64,000 bases of DNA from CAVTJL01 sp963828215 (GTDB lineage: Bacteria; Pseudomonadota; Alphaproteobacteria; Geminicoccales; Geminicoccaceae), in contig CAWHFO010000042.1 in assembly GCA_963828215.1 (NCBI GenBank), positions 266,613-330,612 of the forward strand. The letters run 5' to 3'. Shown piece by piece: positions 17,095 through 26,298 of the stretch. How positions within the stretch are numbered: the first letter of the stretch is position 1; the number at the start of each line of letters is the position of its first letter. The translations under genes and the position numbers were made by a program. Under the pieces are notes generated by a model. The model was not told the DNA's origin. It searched no databases and was given only the letters and a program-made list of their open reading frames with translations.

Positions 17095-18691
17095 CCCCGA
17101 AAAATTCACTGGGGCTGAGCCGGAAGGCGGCGGGCGCGGCGTAAATGTCTGAGTTCGTGTATGTTTCTGGTGCTGAAGCAGAGACAGCACGGCTCGACGG
17201 AGTACCGCGCCCGCCATGGCAGAGAATGCCTCGCTCCTCCCCGGCTTGTCACCGGTCGGCGGCAAGCCGGTGCACATCACCTTCGATGGCGGTCGGCTGA
17301 CCTCGGACGTGGGCGTGCTGCTGCTGGCCGAGACCGAACGTCGGCTCGGGATCGCGCAGCGCTTGGCGCGCTGCCTCACCGACCCGCGGTCGCCGGAGCG
17401 GGTGCGGCACACGCTCACCGACATGATCCGCTTCCGGATGCTGCTGATCGCGGCCGGCTATCCGGACGCGAACGACTGCGACGCGCTGCGCCTCGACCCG
17501 GCGTTCAAGATGGCGGTCGGGCGGCTGCCCGAGAGCGGCGACGATCTGTGCTCGCAGCCGACCATGTGTCGGCTGGAGAACTTGCCCGGCGCCATCGCGC
17601 TCAAGCGGATGATGGCGGCCATGGTCGAGCTGTTCTGCGATAGCTTCACCGTGGTGCCGAACCGGATCGTGCTCGACATCGACGATACCTGCGATCCCGC
17701 CCACGGTCGGCAGCAGCTCTCCCTCTTCCACACCTACCATGACGAGCGCTGCTTCCTGCCGATCCACGTCTACGAGGCGACCACGGGCAAGCCGGTGGCG
17801 GTGATTCTGCGGCCCGGCAAGACCCCCGACGGGGCCGAGGTCGCGCTCGTCCTGCGTCACGTCATTGGCGCCATCCGCCGGCGCTGGCCCCGTGTCGACA
17901 TCCTGGTCCGCGGCGACAGCCACTACGGGCGCCACGAGGCCATGAGCTGGTGCGAGCGCAACCGGGTCGCCTACGCCTTCGGCCTCGCCGGCAACAAGGT
18001 CCTGCTCGCCCGTGTGACGGCCCTCGCCGAGGAGGCGGCCCTTCGTCGGATCGAGGGCGAGGCCGAGAAGGTCCGCCGCTACGACGAGTTCCGCTACGCC
18101 GCCAAGACCTGGAGCGTCGAGCGCCGGGTCATCGTCCGGCTGGAGGCGTCGGACCGGGGCAGCGACAGCCGGTTCATCGCCACCAACCTCGCCGGCGCGC
18201 CCCGTTGGCTGTACGAGGACGTCTACTGCGCCCGCGGTCAGGCGGAGAACCTGATCAAGGCGCACAAGCGCCACCTCGCCTCCGACCGCACCTCCTGCAC
18301 CAAAGCCACCGCCAACCAATTCCGGCTGGTGCTGCACACCGCCGCCTATTGGCTCCCGCACACCCTGCGCGGTCTGGCGCCGAAGCGGTCGTTCTGGCGC
18401 GACGCCCAGTTCGACACGCTCCGCTTGGCGCTGATCAAGGTGGCCGGCCGGATCACCGAGATGGCGACCCGAATCAAGGTGGCGCTGCCGTCCGCCTGTC
18501 CCTACCGCGCCAGCCTCATACTGCTCGCCGCTTGCGCCGCGAGGCCGCCCTGAGTTCACAGGGCGGCGTGCCCCGACCGAGCCCTTCCCCGCAAACCCCC
18601 AGCCCCGATCATCGCGCCCGCCGGCGCCACGGCCCGCCATGCCCGTAGCAGTCCCGCTCGCGCATCCAAGGCAGTCCGGTGAATGATCCGG
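17095..18691 (+). mobile_element. IS1380-family element
   Basis: Flanked by a 4-base target duplication GCTA (17091-17094 and 18692-18695). Terminal inverted repeats: left CCCCGAAAAATTCACTGGGG, right end read inward CCGGATCATTCACCGGACTG, sharing the ATTCAC-GG core. One intact transposase on the plus strand. It separates the first and second pieces of the interrupted hypothetical gene. Confidence 0.88.
17216..18553 (+). CDS. IS1380-family transposase
   Basis: 445 residues, full length and unbroken. Conserved features: VHITFDGGRLTSDVGVLLLA at the N-terminus, LDIDDTCDPAHGRQQLSLFH (first DDE aspartate), VRGDSHYGRHEAMSWCE (second aspartate) and YCARGQAENLIKAHKRHLAS (glutamate). The frame stays open beyond any likely upstream start; the ATG at 17216 gives the family N-terminus. 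The intact frame and perfect target duplication suggest a recent insertion. Confidence 0.96.
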   Translation: MAENASLLPGLSPVGGKPVHITFDGGRLTSDVGVLLLAETERRLGIAQRLARCLTDPRSPERVRHTLTDMIRFRMLLIAAGYPDANDCDALRLDPAFKMAVGRLPESGDDLCSQPTMCRLENLPGAIALKRMMAAMVELFCDSFTVVPNRIVLDIDDTCDPAHGRQQLSLFHTYHDERCFLPIHVYEATTGKPVAVILRPGKTPDGAEVALVLRHVIGAIRRRWPRVDILVRGDSHYGRHEAMSWCERNRVAYAFGLAGNKVLLARVTALAEEAALRRIEGEAEKVRRYDEFRYAAKTWSVERRVIVRLEASDRGSDSRFIATNLAGAPRWLYEDVYCARGQAENLIKAHKRHLASDRTSCTKATANQFRLVLHTAAYWLPHTLRGLAPKRSFWRDAQFDTLRLALIKVAGRITEMATRIKVALPSACPYRASLILLAACAARPP

Positions 18692-19161
18692 GCTAAAGGT
18701 CGCCGACCCGCCGAAGAGCATGGTCCCGTGCGGCCCAAGCACCTCCCCGAGGTCCGCGAGGTGACGGATACGGGTGACCTTGCCAACCAAATCGTCGTGA
18801 AGATCGGTGAGCAGATGGCTCACGGAGTCGAGATCGGAGATACCCGAAAGAAGGTCGGGCTGAGTACCCTCGTTGTCATTGATGGCTGTCATGCTCCCAC
18901 CGCCGGTGCCGTCCGACAATGGTCAGGGTGCTCCTGACATTCCTCGCGGACGCAATTGGGTCATCTCTCGTACCAATACCACTGTATTCCCACCGCGACA
19001 GCTCCATAGCCTTTGGCCGGAAGATTCCAGGCACGCCATTCGCATTGGCCGCTCGAACGGCGCCGCGCCTTACACACGGTCTGCATCGTCTGAGCTGGCG
19101 GTATCGTGCCGCACCGCTCCGCGGATCGCAACGGATTGACCCGCGCCGCCACGACTTGCGG

Positions 19162-19583
19162 CTACACCATCCGCCAGCGCAAGCTCGTGAACCGCGCGAA
19201 GCCGCGATCGAGGGTGACCCATTCGCAGCCCCATTCGATGGCGAGCGCGGCGAACCACGCATCGGGGACGAGATTGGCGCGGGCGTTGGCGTCGATGCAG
19301 AGACGGCGGAAGATGCCCCAGTGACGCTCGCCCGGATGGACGACCGCGCAGCGCTGCCCCGCCAGCACCGCGTCGCAGAAGCCGAGCGCCTCGTCGAGCC
19401 CGCTCGGCTCCCCGAAGACGCGCGGATTGGTCACGATGCGCAGCAGGCCGCTCAGCGCCTGCGGCGACACGCCGTAGCGGGACGGGCCGTTGACGACGGC
19501 ATCGAGCCAGGCGCGGCATCGCGCATGATCGCCGGCGTCAGCCTGAAGGCCTGGATGTAGATGTTGACGTCGCACAGGATCAA
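19162..19583 (-). CDS. vapC: VapC-type PIN-domain toxin, frameshifted
   Basis: PIN-domain ribonuclease of a VapBC pair. It appears to start at a TTG (19583) that overlaps the stop of vapB as TTGA, and reads ILCDVNIYIQAF with the first acidic residue. One missing base near 19545 then shifts the frame. The rest continues DHARCRAWLDAVVNGPSRYG, SPQALSGLLRIVTNP, PDAWFAALAIEWGCEWVTLD, giving the other acidic residues (DAW, TLDRGF). About 140 residues when corrected, the normal size. Toxin of this class cleaves RNA and is held by VapB. Confidence 0.85.
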
Positions 19584-19819
19584 GGCTCGTCCAGAAGGTC
19601 GAGCAACGCGGCGCTGATGTTGAGGTCGACCCCCGGGCGCACCCCTCCACCGGCCGTCGAGACGGTGAGGACGACCCGCTTGCGCCGCTCCGGCCCTGGC
19701 CTCTCCAGCACGAGCGTCAAGCCCTCCTCGACCAGCGAGGTCAAGGTCCGGCGCTCCCGCGCGGCACGCTCCTTGGCGCGGGTGAGAAGGGCATCGTCGA
19801 GACGGACGGTCGTGCGCAT
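19580..19819 (-). CDS. vapB: VapB-type antitoxin
   Basis: 79 residues from the ATG at 19819 (MRTTVRLDDALLTRAKERAA), a ribbon-helix-helix antitoxin of the type that starts with the DNA-binding beta strand TTVRLDD. The C-terminal part (GVRPGVDLNISAALLDLLDE) would wrap the toxin. It overlaps vapC by four bases, so the two are translated together. Antitoxins of this class usually repress their own operon. Confidence 0.85.
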   Translation of the reverse strand: MRTTVRLDDALLTRAKERAARERRTLTSLVEEGLTLVLERPGPERRKRVVLTVSTAGGGVRPGVDLNISAALLDLLDEP

Positions 19820-19987
19820 AGCTCGTGACATGTCGATGCAGGCATCGATATGTCAAGCGCGCCCGGGTGCGGGCCCGCCCACGCCGCAGCGTGACGTGAT
19901 CCCCCACTCGGAAGAAGACGCGGGCCTCTTCGACTGAGCGGCACGAAGCGGGGGGAACCGGGGCCCCGCCGCCCACGACCCTTCCTC

Positions 19988-20741
19988 TCAGGTCGAGGGC
20001 TTCGCCACCGCCCGGGCCTTGAGCCATGCCTCGTATTCCGGGCGGGCCGCGTCGGAGAGCGGGTAGTAGCGGCGGAGGTCGCCGCCGGCGGCCAGGCGCT
20101 CGCGCGAGAAGTCCTCCCACTCGTGGTGGGTCCTGGCGTGCTCGAGCAGCCTCTCGGCCATGCCCGCCGGCACGCAGACGGCGCCGTCGATGTCGGCGAT
20201 GATGATGTCGCCCGGCATCACCGTCACGCCGCCGCAGGCGATCGGCTGATTGACGGCGAAGGGCATCAGGTTGGTCTGCGTGTGGAAGTTGGGCGTGACG
20301 CCCCTGATCCAGACGCCGAGGTCGATGTTCCGGATGTTGCCATAGTCCCTGAGGCAGCCATCGATGACCACGCCCGCCCCGCCCCTGCCCCGGAAATAGG
20401 TCATCATCATCTCGCCGAAGATGCCGGCGGTCATGTCGCCTCGGGCATCGACCACGACGATGTCGCCGGGCTGGGTGTGATAGAGCACATGCCGGTGGAG
20501 CTGCAGCTCTGGATCGGCATACTCGTTCTCGTCGTAGAGATCCTCGCGCTTCGGCAGGAACTGGAGCGTCAGCGCCGGCCCGGCGATGGTGCGCTCCGGC
20601 GTCCACGCGGTCGGGCCCACCATGTGGGCGTTGCGGATGCCGAGCCGAAAGAGGCTGCCCACGACGTTGGCCGTGCCGATCGCCTGCAGCCTCGCGACGA
20701 TCGTCCTTGGGCGGGCGCGTGATGTCCCGGGTCTCGATCAT
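19988..20741 (-). CDS. RraA-family protein (HMG/CHA aldolase-like), frameshifted
   Basis: About 250 residues. The N-terminus MIETRDITRPPK (ATG at 20741) is followed by one extra G near 20707, after which TIVARLQAIGTANVVGSLFR continues in frame. Family hallmarks: GDIVVVDARGDMTAGIFGEM and VVIDGCLRDYGNIRN, the latter with the G-x-x-R-D motif of RraA-fold class II pyruvate aldolases and oxaloacetate decarboxylases. It is the last gene of a minus-strand block with two enolase-superfamily dehydratases and an ABC sugar importer. That context suits cleavage of a keto acid made by dehydration of a sugar acid rather than RNase E regulation. Confidence 0.85.
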
Positions 20742-20772
20742 TCGACTTTTCCTCGCCTCAGGCTCATGGCTT

Positions 20773-21927
20773 TCACCAGTTGGTCACCGAGCCGTCCGGC
20801 CGTCGCAGGTGCGGCGCTTCCCAGAACCTGAAAGCCTCCCGCGTCAGCCTCGCCTCGTCGACCTCGACGCCGAGGCCGGGCGTGTCGGAGACCGGATAGT
20901 GCGCGTTCTCGAGCCGCGGCTGGACCGGGAAGATCTCGGGATCGTCGAAGCCGTGATGCGTCTCGGCCGGCGTGGCCCGGCACTCGAGCCAGGCGAAGTT
21001 GGGCACGGCCGCGGCCAGATGCACGGTCGCCGCCGTGCAGATCGGACCCAGCGGATTGTGCGGCATCAGGTCGACATAGTGGGCCTCGCTCCAGCCCGCG
21101 ACCTTCATGGCCTCGGTGAGGCCGCCGACATTGCAGACGTCGATCCGGTTGAACTGATGGATGTCGCGCTCGATGAAGGGCAGGAACTGCCACTTCGAGG
21201 AGAATTCCTCGCCGATCGCGAAGGGGATGGGCGTCAGCTTCCGCAGCGCCTCGTAGGCCTCGGGCGTCTCGTCACGGATCGGCTCCTCGAGGAAGTCGAG
21301 CGTGCCCGACGGCATCTTCTGGCAGAACGAGGCCGCCTCGGCGACCGACAGGCGGTGGTGGTAGTCGATGCCGAGCACGACGTCGTCGCCCAGCGCCTCG
21401 CGCGCCTTGATGCACCAGCGGGCCGTCGTGGCGATGTGCTCGCGCGGCTCGTAGAGATCGCGGCTCTCGTGCCCGCCGGGCGAGAGGCGCATGCAGGTCC
21501 AGCCGTGGCGGATCAGCTCTTGTGCCTGCTCGATCATCTCCGGGCCGGGCGGGGCCTTCGTCGTGGCGAAGGTCGGCACGCGATCGCGCTGCCTGCCGCC
21601 CAGCAGCTCGTAGACCGGCACGCCCAGGGCTTTTCCCTTGATGTCGTGAAGGGCGATGTCGATGGCCGAGATCGCCGCGGTCAGCACCCGGCCGCCCTCG
21701 AAATACTGGCTCCGGTACATCTCCTGCCAGAGTGCGCCGATCCGCATCGGGTCCCGGCCGACGAGAAACTCGCGGAAGTGCTCGATGGCGCCCACGACGG
21801 CCTTCTCCCGGCCGGACAGGCCGGACTCGCCCCAGCCATGGATGCCCTCGTCGGTCTCCACCTTGAGGACGAGCTGGTTGCGGTGGCCGACCCATACGGG
21901 GAAGGGCCGAATGGCTGTGATCTTCAT
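20773..21927 (-). CDS. Galactonate dehydratase-like enolase-superfamily enzyme
   Basis: 384 residues starting MKITAIRPFPVWVGHRNQLV at 21927. Barrel residues fit the D-galactonate dehydratase type: LGIDYHHRL (metal Asp with the D-x-H-x-R motif), LDFLEEPIRDE (Glu), IGEEFSSKW (Glu) and the catalytic histidine in LMPHNPLGPI. The usual KxK strand is CMRLSPGG, without lysine, as in acid-sugar dehydratases that use His and Arg. No frameshift. It lies 31 bases upstream of the rraA-like gene and 62 bases downstream of the next dehydratase gene, so probably one operon. Confidence 0.9.
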   Translation of the reverse strand: MKITAIRPFPVWVGHRNQLVLKVETDEGIHGWGESGLSGREKAVVGAIEHFREFLVGRDPMRIGALWQEMYRSQYFEGGRVLTAAISAIDIALHDIKGKALGVPVYELLGGRQRDRVPTFATTKAPPGPEMIEQAQELIRHGWTCMRLSPGGHESRDLYEPREHIATTARWCIKAREALGDDVVLGIDYHHRLSVAEAASFCQKMPSGTLDFLEEPIRDETPEAYEALRKLTPIPFAIGEEFSSKWQFLPFIERDIHQFNRIDVCNVGGLTEAMKVAGWSEAHYVDLMPHNPLGPICTAATVHLAAAVPNFAWLECRATPAETHHGFDDPEIFPVQPRLENAHYPVSDTPGLGVEVDEARLTREAFRFWEAPHLRRPDGSVTNW

Positions 21928-21989
21928 GGGTCTGTCCTGATCGAGATGACGAGGCGGGGAGATGGAGGTGGCCGGCTGCGAGCGGTCGA

Positions 21990-23168
21990 TCAGGCATGCG
22001 CCTCGTCGCCGAAATAGCCGTAGCCCGGCTTCAGATGGGCCCGGGCCACATCCTCGTTCAGCGTCACGCCGTGCCCCGGGCTGTCGTCCAGGTGGATGAA
22101 GCCGCCCATGATCGGCGGCTTGCCCACCAAGAGATCGCTCCACCAGGGCACGTCGTGGGCGTGGTACTCGATGACCAGAAAATTGTTCATGGCGGCGCAG
22201 ACCTGGGCGCCGGCCACCGTGCCGATCGGGCTCGCCACGTTGTGCGGGGCCAGTGGGATGTAATAGAGGTCGGCGTGGTCGGCGACCTTCTTGGCCTCGG
22301 CGAGGCCGCCCATCTTCGGGATGTCCGGGGCGATGATCCGCGCCGCCTGCTTCTCGATCAGCTCGCGATAGCCGTGCTTGCGGTAGAGGTTCTCGCCGGT
22401 GCAGATCGGCGTGCGCGTGCTGTGCGTGACATGGCGCTGCGCCTCGATGTTCTCGGGCGGAACCGGGTCCTCGAGCCAAAGCAGATCAAAGGGCTCCAGG
22501 GCCTGGGCGAGCTTGATCGCGTCGTTCACCCCGAACTTCCAGTGCGCGTCCATCGCGACCATGATCTCCGGGCCGACCGCCTCGCGGACGGCGCGTACCA
22601 CGTCCACCATCCAGCGCATCTCGAGCGCGCCGATCGTGCGGTTGAAGGGCTCGAACCAGCGCCGCCTGGGATGCGGGTCCTGGGAGATGTCGATGGTGTA
22701 GGGGTTGGGCGTGTCGAGGTCGAACTTGATGGCGGTGAAGCCCTCCGCCACGACCTCCTTGGCCTTCCTCGCATAGTCGGCCGGATCGGGCGTCTCGCCG
22801 GCGTGGCAGTCGGCATAGATCCGGATCTTGTCGCGGAAGCGCCCGCCGAAGAAGGTCGAGGTGGGCGTCCGCAGCGCGTGGCCCAGCAGATCCCAGAGCG
22901 CGATCTCGATGCCGCTGATGGCGGTGACGGTGGCCCCGCCCTGCGAGCCCTCGCCCGAGAGGCAGCGGATCATCACCTCCACGAGCCTCCCGATGTTGAT
23001 CGGATCCTCGCCGATCAGCAGCGGCTTCGCCTGGTGGACCAGCTCCGCGACGCCGGCGCCCCAATAGGCCTCGCCAAGCCCGGTGAGGCCGGCGTCGGTC
23101 TCGACCTTCACCAGCACCCAGGGGAAATTGCCCTGGATCACCGCCGTCCGAATATTTTTGATCTTCAC
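21990..23168 (-). CDS. Enolase-superfamily (MR/MLE) sugar-acid dehydratase
   Basis: 392 residues starting MKIKNIRTAVIQGNFPWVLV. Metal ligands and catalytic residues: AIKFDLD (Lys strand), VAMDAHWKF (Asp), LLWLEDPVPPEN (Glu), ICTGENLY (Glu) and PLAPHNVASPIG (His). Full length, unbroken, with GGAGGATC just before the ATG. It differs from the two other family members here, so the cluster probably handles more than one epimer or lactone of a sugar acid. It sits directly after the ABC importer genes in the direction of transcription. Confidence 0.9.
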   Translation of the reverse strand: MKIKNIRTAVIQGNFPWVLVKVETDAGLTGLGEAYWGAGVAELVHQAKPLLIGEDPINIGRLVEVMIRCLSGEGSQGGATVTAISGIEIALWDLLGHALRTPTSTFFGGRFRDKIRIYADCHAGETPDPADYARKAKEVVAEGFTAIKFDLDTPNPYTIDISQDPHPRRRWFEPFNRTIGALEMRWMVDVVRAVREAVGPEIMVAMDAHWKFGVNDAIKLAQALEPFDLLWLEDPVPPENIEAQRHVTHSTRTPICTGENLYRKHGYRELIEKQAARIIAPDIPKMGGLAEAKKVADHADLYYIPLAPHNVASPIGTVAGAQVCAAMNNFLVIEYHAHDVPWWSDLLVGKPPIMGGFIHLDDSPGHGVTLNEDVARAHLKPGYGYFGDEAHA

Positions 23169-23203
23169 GGATCAGATCCTCCTTGAGACGAGCTGGTGCC
23201 GGG

Positions 23204-24318
23204 CTAGGACGCTCGAAGGGCCAATCTTGTCCGGGCATCGAACAGATGAAGGCGCTGCTGGTCGAGCTCGAGCCAGACCTCCTGGTCGGGCTGGAGGTGC
23301 ATGGTCGGGGCGACGCTCACGATCGCGACGGTGCTGCCGAGATCGACGTGGGCGTAGGTGACGTCGCCGGTGGGCTCGAGAGTGTAGACGCGTGCCGGCA
23401 CGGCTCCCGGACGGGGCCTGCCGTGCAGCAGGATGCTGCTGTGACGAGCACCGAGCACGAGGTCGGGCGAGGAGGCGGAAAGGGCCTTCCTGGCGTTCGC
23501 CGGCGAGAGCGCGCAGCTCCATCCGTCGGGGCTCCTCAGCACGGCGGCACCGCTGGTCTGGGCCACCTGGACGTCGATCAGGTTCATCGCCGGGCTGCCG
23601 ACGAAGCCCGCCACGAACATGTTGACCGGCTCGTCGAAGACCCGCTGCGGGCGTGTCGTATTGCTGCAGCACGCCGCCGTTCATGACCGCCATCTTGTCG
23701 GCCATGGTGACCGCCTCGAGCTGGTCGTGCGTGACATAGATGATGGTCGCGCTTGAGGTCCTGGTGGAAGCGCTTCAGCTCGGCGCGCATCTGCACCCGT
23801 AGCTTGGCGTCGAGGTTGGAGAGCGGCTCGTCCATCAGGAAGGCCGCGCGGATCGCGGACCAGCGCCCGGCCCAGCGCCACGCGCTGCTGCTGGCCGCCG
23901 GACAGCTCGCGCGGCTCGCGCTCGAGCAGATGCTCGATGTCGAGCAGCTTCGCCGCGGCCTTGACCTTCGTGTCGATCTCGGCCTTGGGCAGCTTCCGCA
24001 TCTGCAGCGGGAAGGCGAGGTTCTTGTAGACCGTCTTGTTGGGATAGAGCGCGTAGTTCTGGAACACCATGGCGATGTCCCGATCCTTGGGATCGAGATC
24101 GTTGACCAGCCGGTCGCCGATGAAGATGTCGCCGTCGCTGAGTCGGAATCAGGCCGGCCACGAGGTTCAGCGTCGTCGTCTTGCCGCAGCCCGACGGGCC
24201 GACCAGCGCGACGAACTCGCCGTCCTCGACGGTCAGCGAGACGTGGTCGACGGCCAGCACGTCGCCGTAGGTCTTGACGACATCGTGGAAGCCTCACCTG
24301 CGGCCATGCGGCACCCAT
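23204..24318 (-). pseudogene. Sugar ABC transporter ATPase (MalK/UgpC type), multiply frameshifted
   Basis: Starts MGAAWPQVRL at 24318. In successive frames it shows Walker A (VGPSGCGKTTTLNLVAG), the Q-loop segment MVFQNYALYPNKTVYKNLAF, the signature LSGGQQQRVALGRALVRDP, Walker B (FLMDEPLSNLDAKLRVQMRA) and MADKMAVMNGGVLQQYDTP. The C-terminal regulatory TOBE-type region ends at 23204. At least five single-base breaks are needed (near 24290, 24145, 23848, 23752 and 23648). All motifs are conserved, so either the sequence here is poor or the gene was lost very recently. It would energise the importer formed by the next two genes. Confidence 0.8.
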
Positions 24319-24365
24319 CTCCCGGGTTCCAGCTCGTCTCGTGTCCGGCATCGGCCGGCCCGTCC

Positions 24366-25258
24366 TCAGGACTTGACCGCGCCTTCGGTCAGCGCGCGGA
24401 CGAAATATTTCTGCAGGACGAGGAACAGCACCACCACGGGCACGCTCATCATGAAGCTGGCGGCCATCAGGCCCGGAAAGTCGGTCGTGTTTTCCGAGAA
24501 GAAGCGCTGGATGCCGACCGGCAGGGTCAGCTGCTCGTTCTTGTTGAGGAAGGTGTAGGCGTAGATGTATTCGTTCCAGGCGCCGATGAAGGAGTAGATC
24601 GCGGTGGCGATGATGCCCGGCGTCGAGAGCGGCATCACGATCAGGAGGAAGGCCTGGAAGCGCGTGGCGCCGTCGATGCGCGCCGCCTGCTCGAGCTGCA
24701 CCGGGATGTTGTCGTAGAAGCCCTTGAGCAGCCAGATCGCCAGCGGCAGGCCGAAGGTCAGATAGGTGAGGATCAGCGAGCCATGCGTGTTCACCAGGCC
24801 GAGCGCGCGCATCAGGATGAAGAGCGGCACGAGGAAGATCACCGCCGGGAACATGTTGCGCAGCAGCACGGAGAAGAACAGGAAGCTCCGGCCGGGGAAG
24901 CTGAAGCGCGAAAAGGCATAGGCGGCAGGCACCGCCACCAGCACCGCGAGGACTGTCGTGGCGGTCGAGACGATAGATGCTGTTCCAGAAGAAGCGCAGG
25001 AAGTCCTGGCCGACGCTGTTCTGCGGATCGAGCAGCTTCCGGTAGCTCGCGAGCGTCGGCTCGTCGGGCCACCATTGCGGCGGGAAACTGCATCGCCGCG
25101 AACCCCGACTTGATCGAGGTGATGCAGCATCCAGACCATCGGCAGCGCCGTGAAGAGCAGCATGAACACGAGGAAGATGCGCCCAGCCCACGCGCCAGCC
25201 GTCGACGCGCTTGCGGCGCCGCGGCCGCGGCCGGCCGGGCTGCCCGCATCGCGCTCAT
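24366..25258 (-). pseudogene. Sugar ABC transporter permease (MalG type), frameshifted
   Basis: The ATG at 25258 (MSAMRAARP) overlaps the end of the upstream permease. The N-terminal third is broken at several points (about 25190, 25130, 25085 and 24970) but the pieces read FLVFMLLFTALPMVWML, QWWPDEPTLASYRKLLDPQN and FLRFFWNSIY. From VAVPAAYAFSRFSFPG onward the frame is continuous with six predicted membrane segments and the EAA-loop LEQAARIDGATRFQAFLLIV. It ends KYFVRALTEGAVKS, a classical MalG-family tail. Confidence 0.82.
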
Positions 25259-26224
25259 GTCGCCCGCGCTCCGCTCGTTGCCGCGTCAGCGCACGGACGT
25301 AGAAATAGCCCAGCGTCATCAGGATGAGGAACAGGAGCACCGAATAGGCCGACGCCACGCCCCAGCGCTGCCGGCCGAAGGCGAGCTCGTAGATGTGCGT
25401 GATCCAGATGTGCGACGCGTTCGGCCGGGCCGCCGCCGGTCATGATCCAGGGGATGATGAAGGAATTGAAGTTGGCGACCGCGAGCAGCAGGATCGTGAC
25501 CGTCGACACGCTTGCTGCAGATGCGGGAAGGTGACGTGCCAGAAGCGCTGCCAGGTCCTGGCCCCGTCGACCCTGGCGGCGCGCAGCAGCTGGTCGGGCA
25601 CGGTCTGCAGGCCGGCCATCATCATGATCATGGCGAAGGGAAACTCCCGCCAGATATTGACGACGATCAGCGAGGGCAGCACCGTGTTGACGTTGTCGAT
25701 GAAGTTCGGCGGCCGGTCGGTGAGCCCGAGGCTCCACCAGCAGCGCGCCGATGACCCCGAAGTCGCGAATGGTAGATCCACTTCCAGACATAGGACGCGG
25801 CGACCGCGCTGATGACCCAGGGAATGATGCAGGACGGCGCGCAGCACGCCGCGGCCGATGAAGTCGCGGTGCAGCGCCAGCGCAGCGCCGAATCCCAGCA
25901 CGAAGGAGAAGAAGGTCGAGCCGACCGTCCAGATCAGCGTGTTCCAGGTGACCTGCCAGAACAGCGTCGCTGGTGAGGATGGCCGTGTAGTTGTCGAAGC
26001 CGACAAAGATCTTGTCGCGGAGCTGCGAGGCCGGGCGGCGTGTTGAAGAACGACAGATCGATCGTGTAGTAGATCGGATAGGCGATGACGACGAGCATCA
26101 CCACGATGGCGGGCAGCACGTAGCGTAGTCGGCGCGATGCGCCCACGATCTGTCCGCAGCAGTGCCGGACCGTGCCGGTTCGGATCTGCGCGGAGCCTCG
26201 GCCTGGCCGGTCACCGATCGTCAC
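25255..26224 (-). pseudogene. Sugar ABC transporter permease (MalF type), frameshifted
   Basis: Pieces in several frames: SRRLRYVLPAIVVMLVVIAY near the start, WQVTWNTLIWTVGSTFFSFV, then NIWREFPFAMIMMMAGLQTV with the EAA region LLRAARVDGARTWQRFWHVT and VANFNSFIIPWIMTGGGP, and finally ASAYSVLLFLILMTLGYFYV before the stop overlapping the next gene as ATGA. At least five breaks. The start is uncertain; a GTG at 26224 or 26146 is possible. Inner-membrane partner of the MalG-type permease. Confidence 0.78.
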
Positions 26225-26298
26225 CGTGGCGCGCCCTGCGTCTGGCCAAGCGGCCGGCCGCGCCATCGAGCGCAGCCGGCCGCGTCCTGCGGTACGGA

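Larger units (their letters stand above)
15474..18892 (-). pseudogene. Hypothetical gene cut in three by IS1380 and IS630
   Basis: One gene of about 200 codons can be rebuilt from three pieces on the minus strand. Piece 1 (18892-18692) starts MTAINDNEGTQPDLLSG, preceded by GGGAG, and ends MLFGGSATFS at the IS1380. Piece 2 (17094-16861) reads AWTEVRSSFVHGNFAATVLL to SDLERLISLPN at the IS630. Piece 3 (15636-15474) reads PLSHFRTMEDHQNLDRRAII to LAKPQFRLG and TAA. Joining them needs only removal of the two elements and their target duplications (GCTA, and TTA or TA). I do not know the function; the compact helical character with conserved LRNP-type HFR motif is reminiscent of small HEPN-like or DUF proteins, but that is weak. 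Confidence 0.75.

Noticed and set aside
19988..20741. RNase E inhibitor RraA proper
   Set aside because: The fold and motif are those of RraA, but the operon is for sugar-acid catabolism, where family members act as aldolases or decarboxylases.
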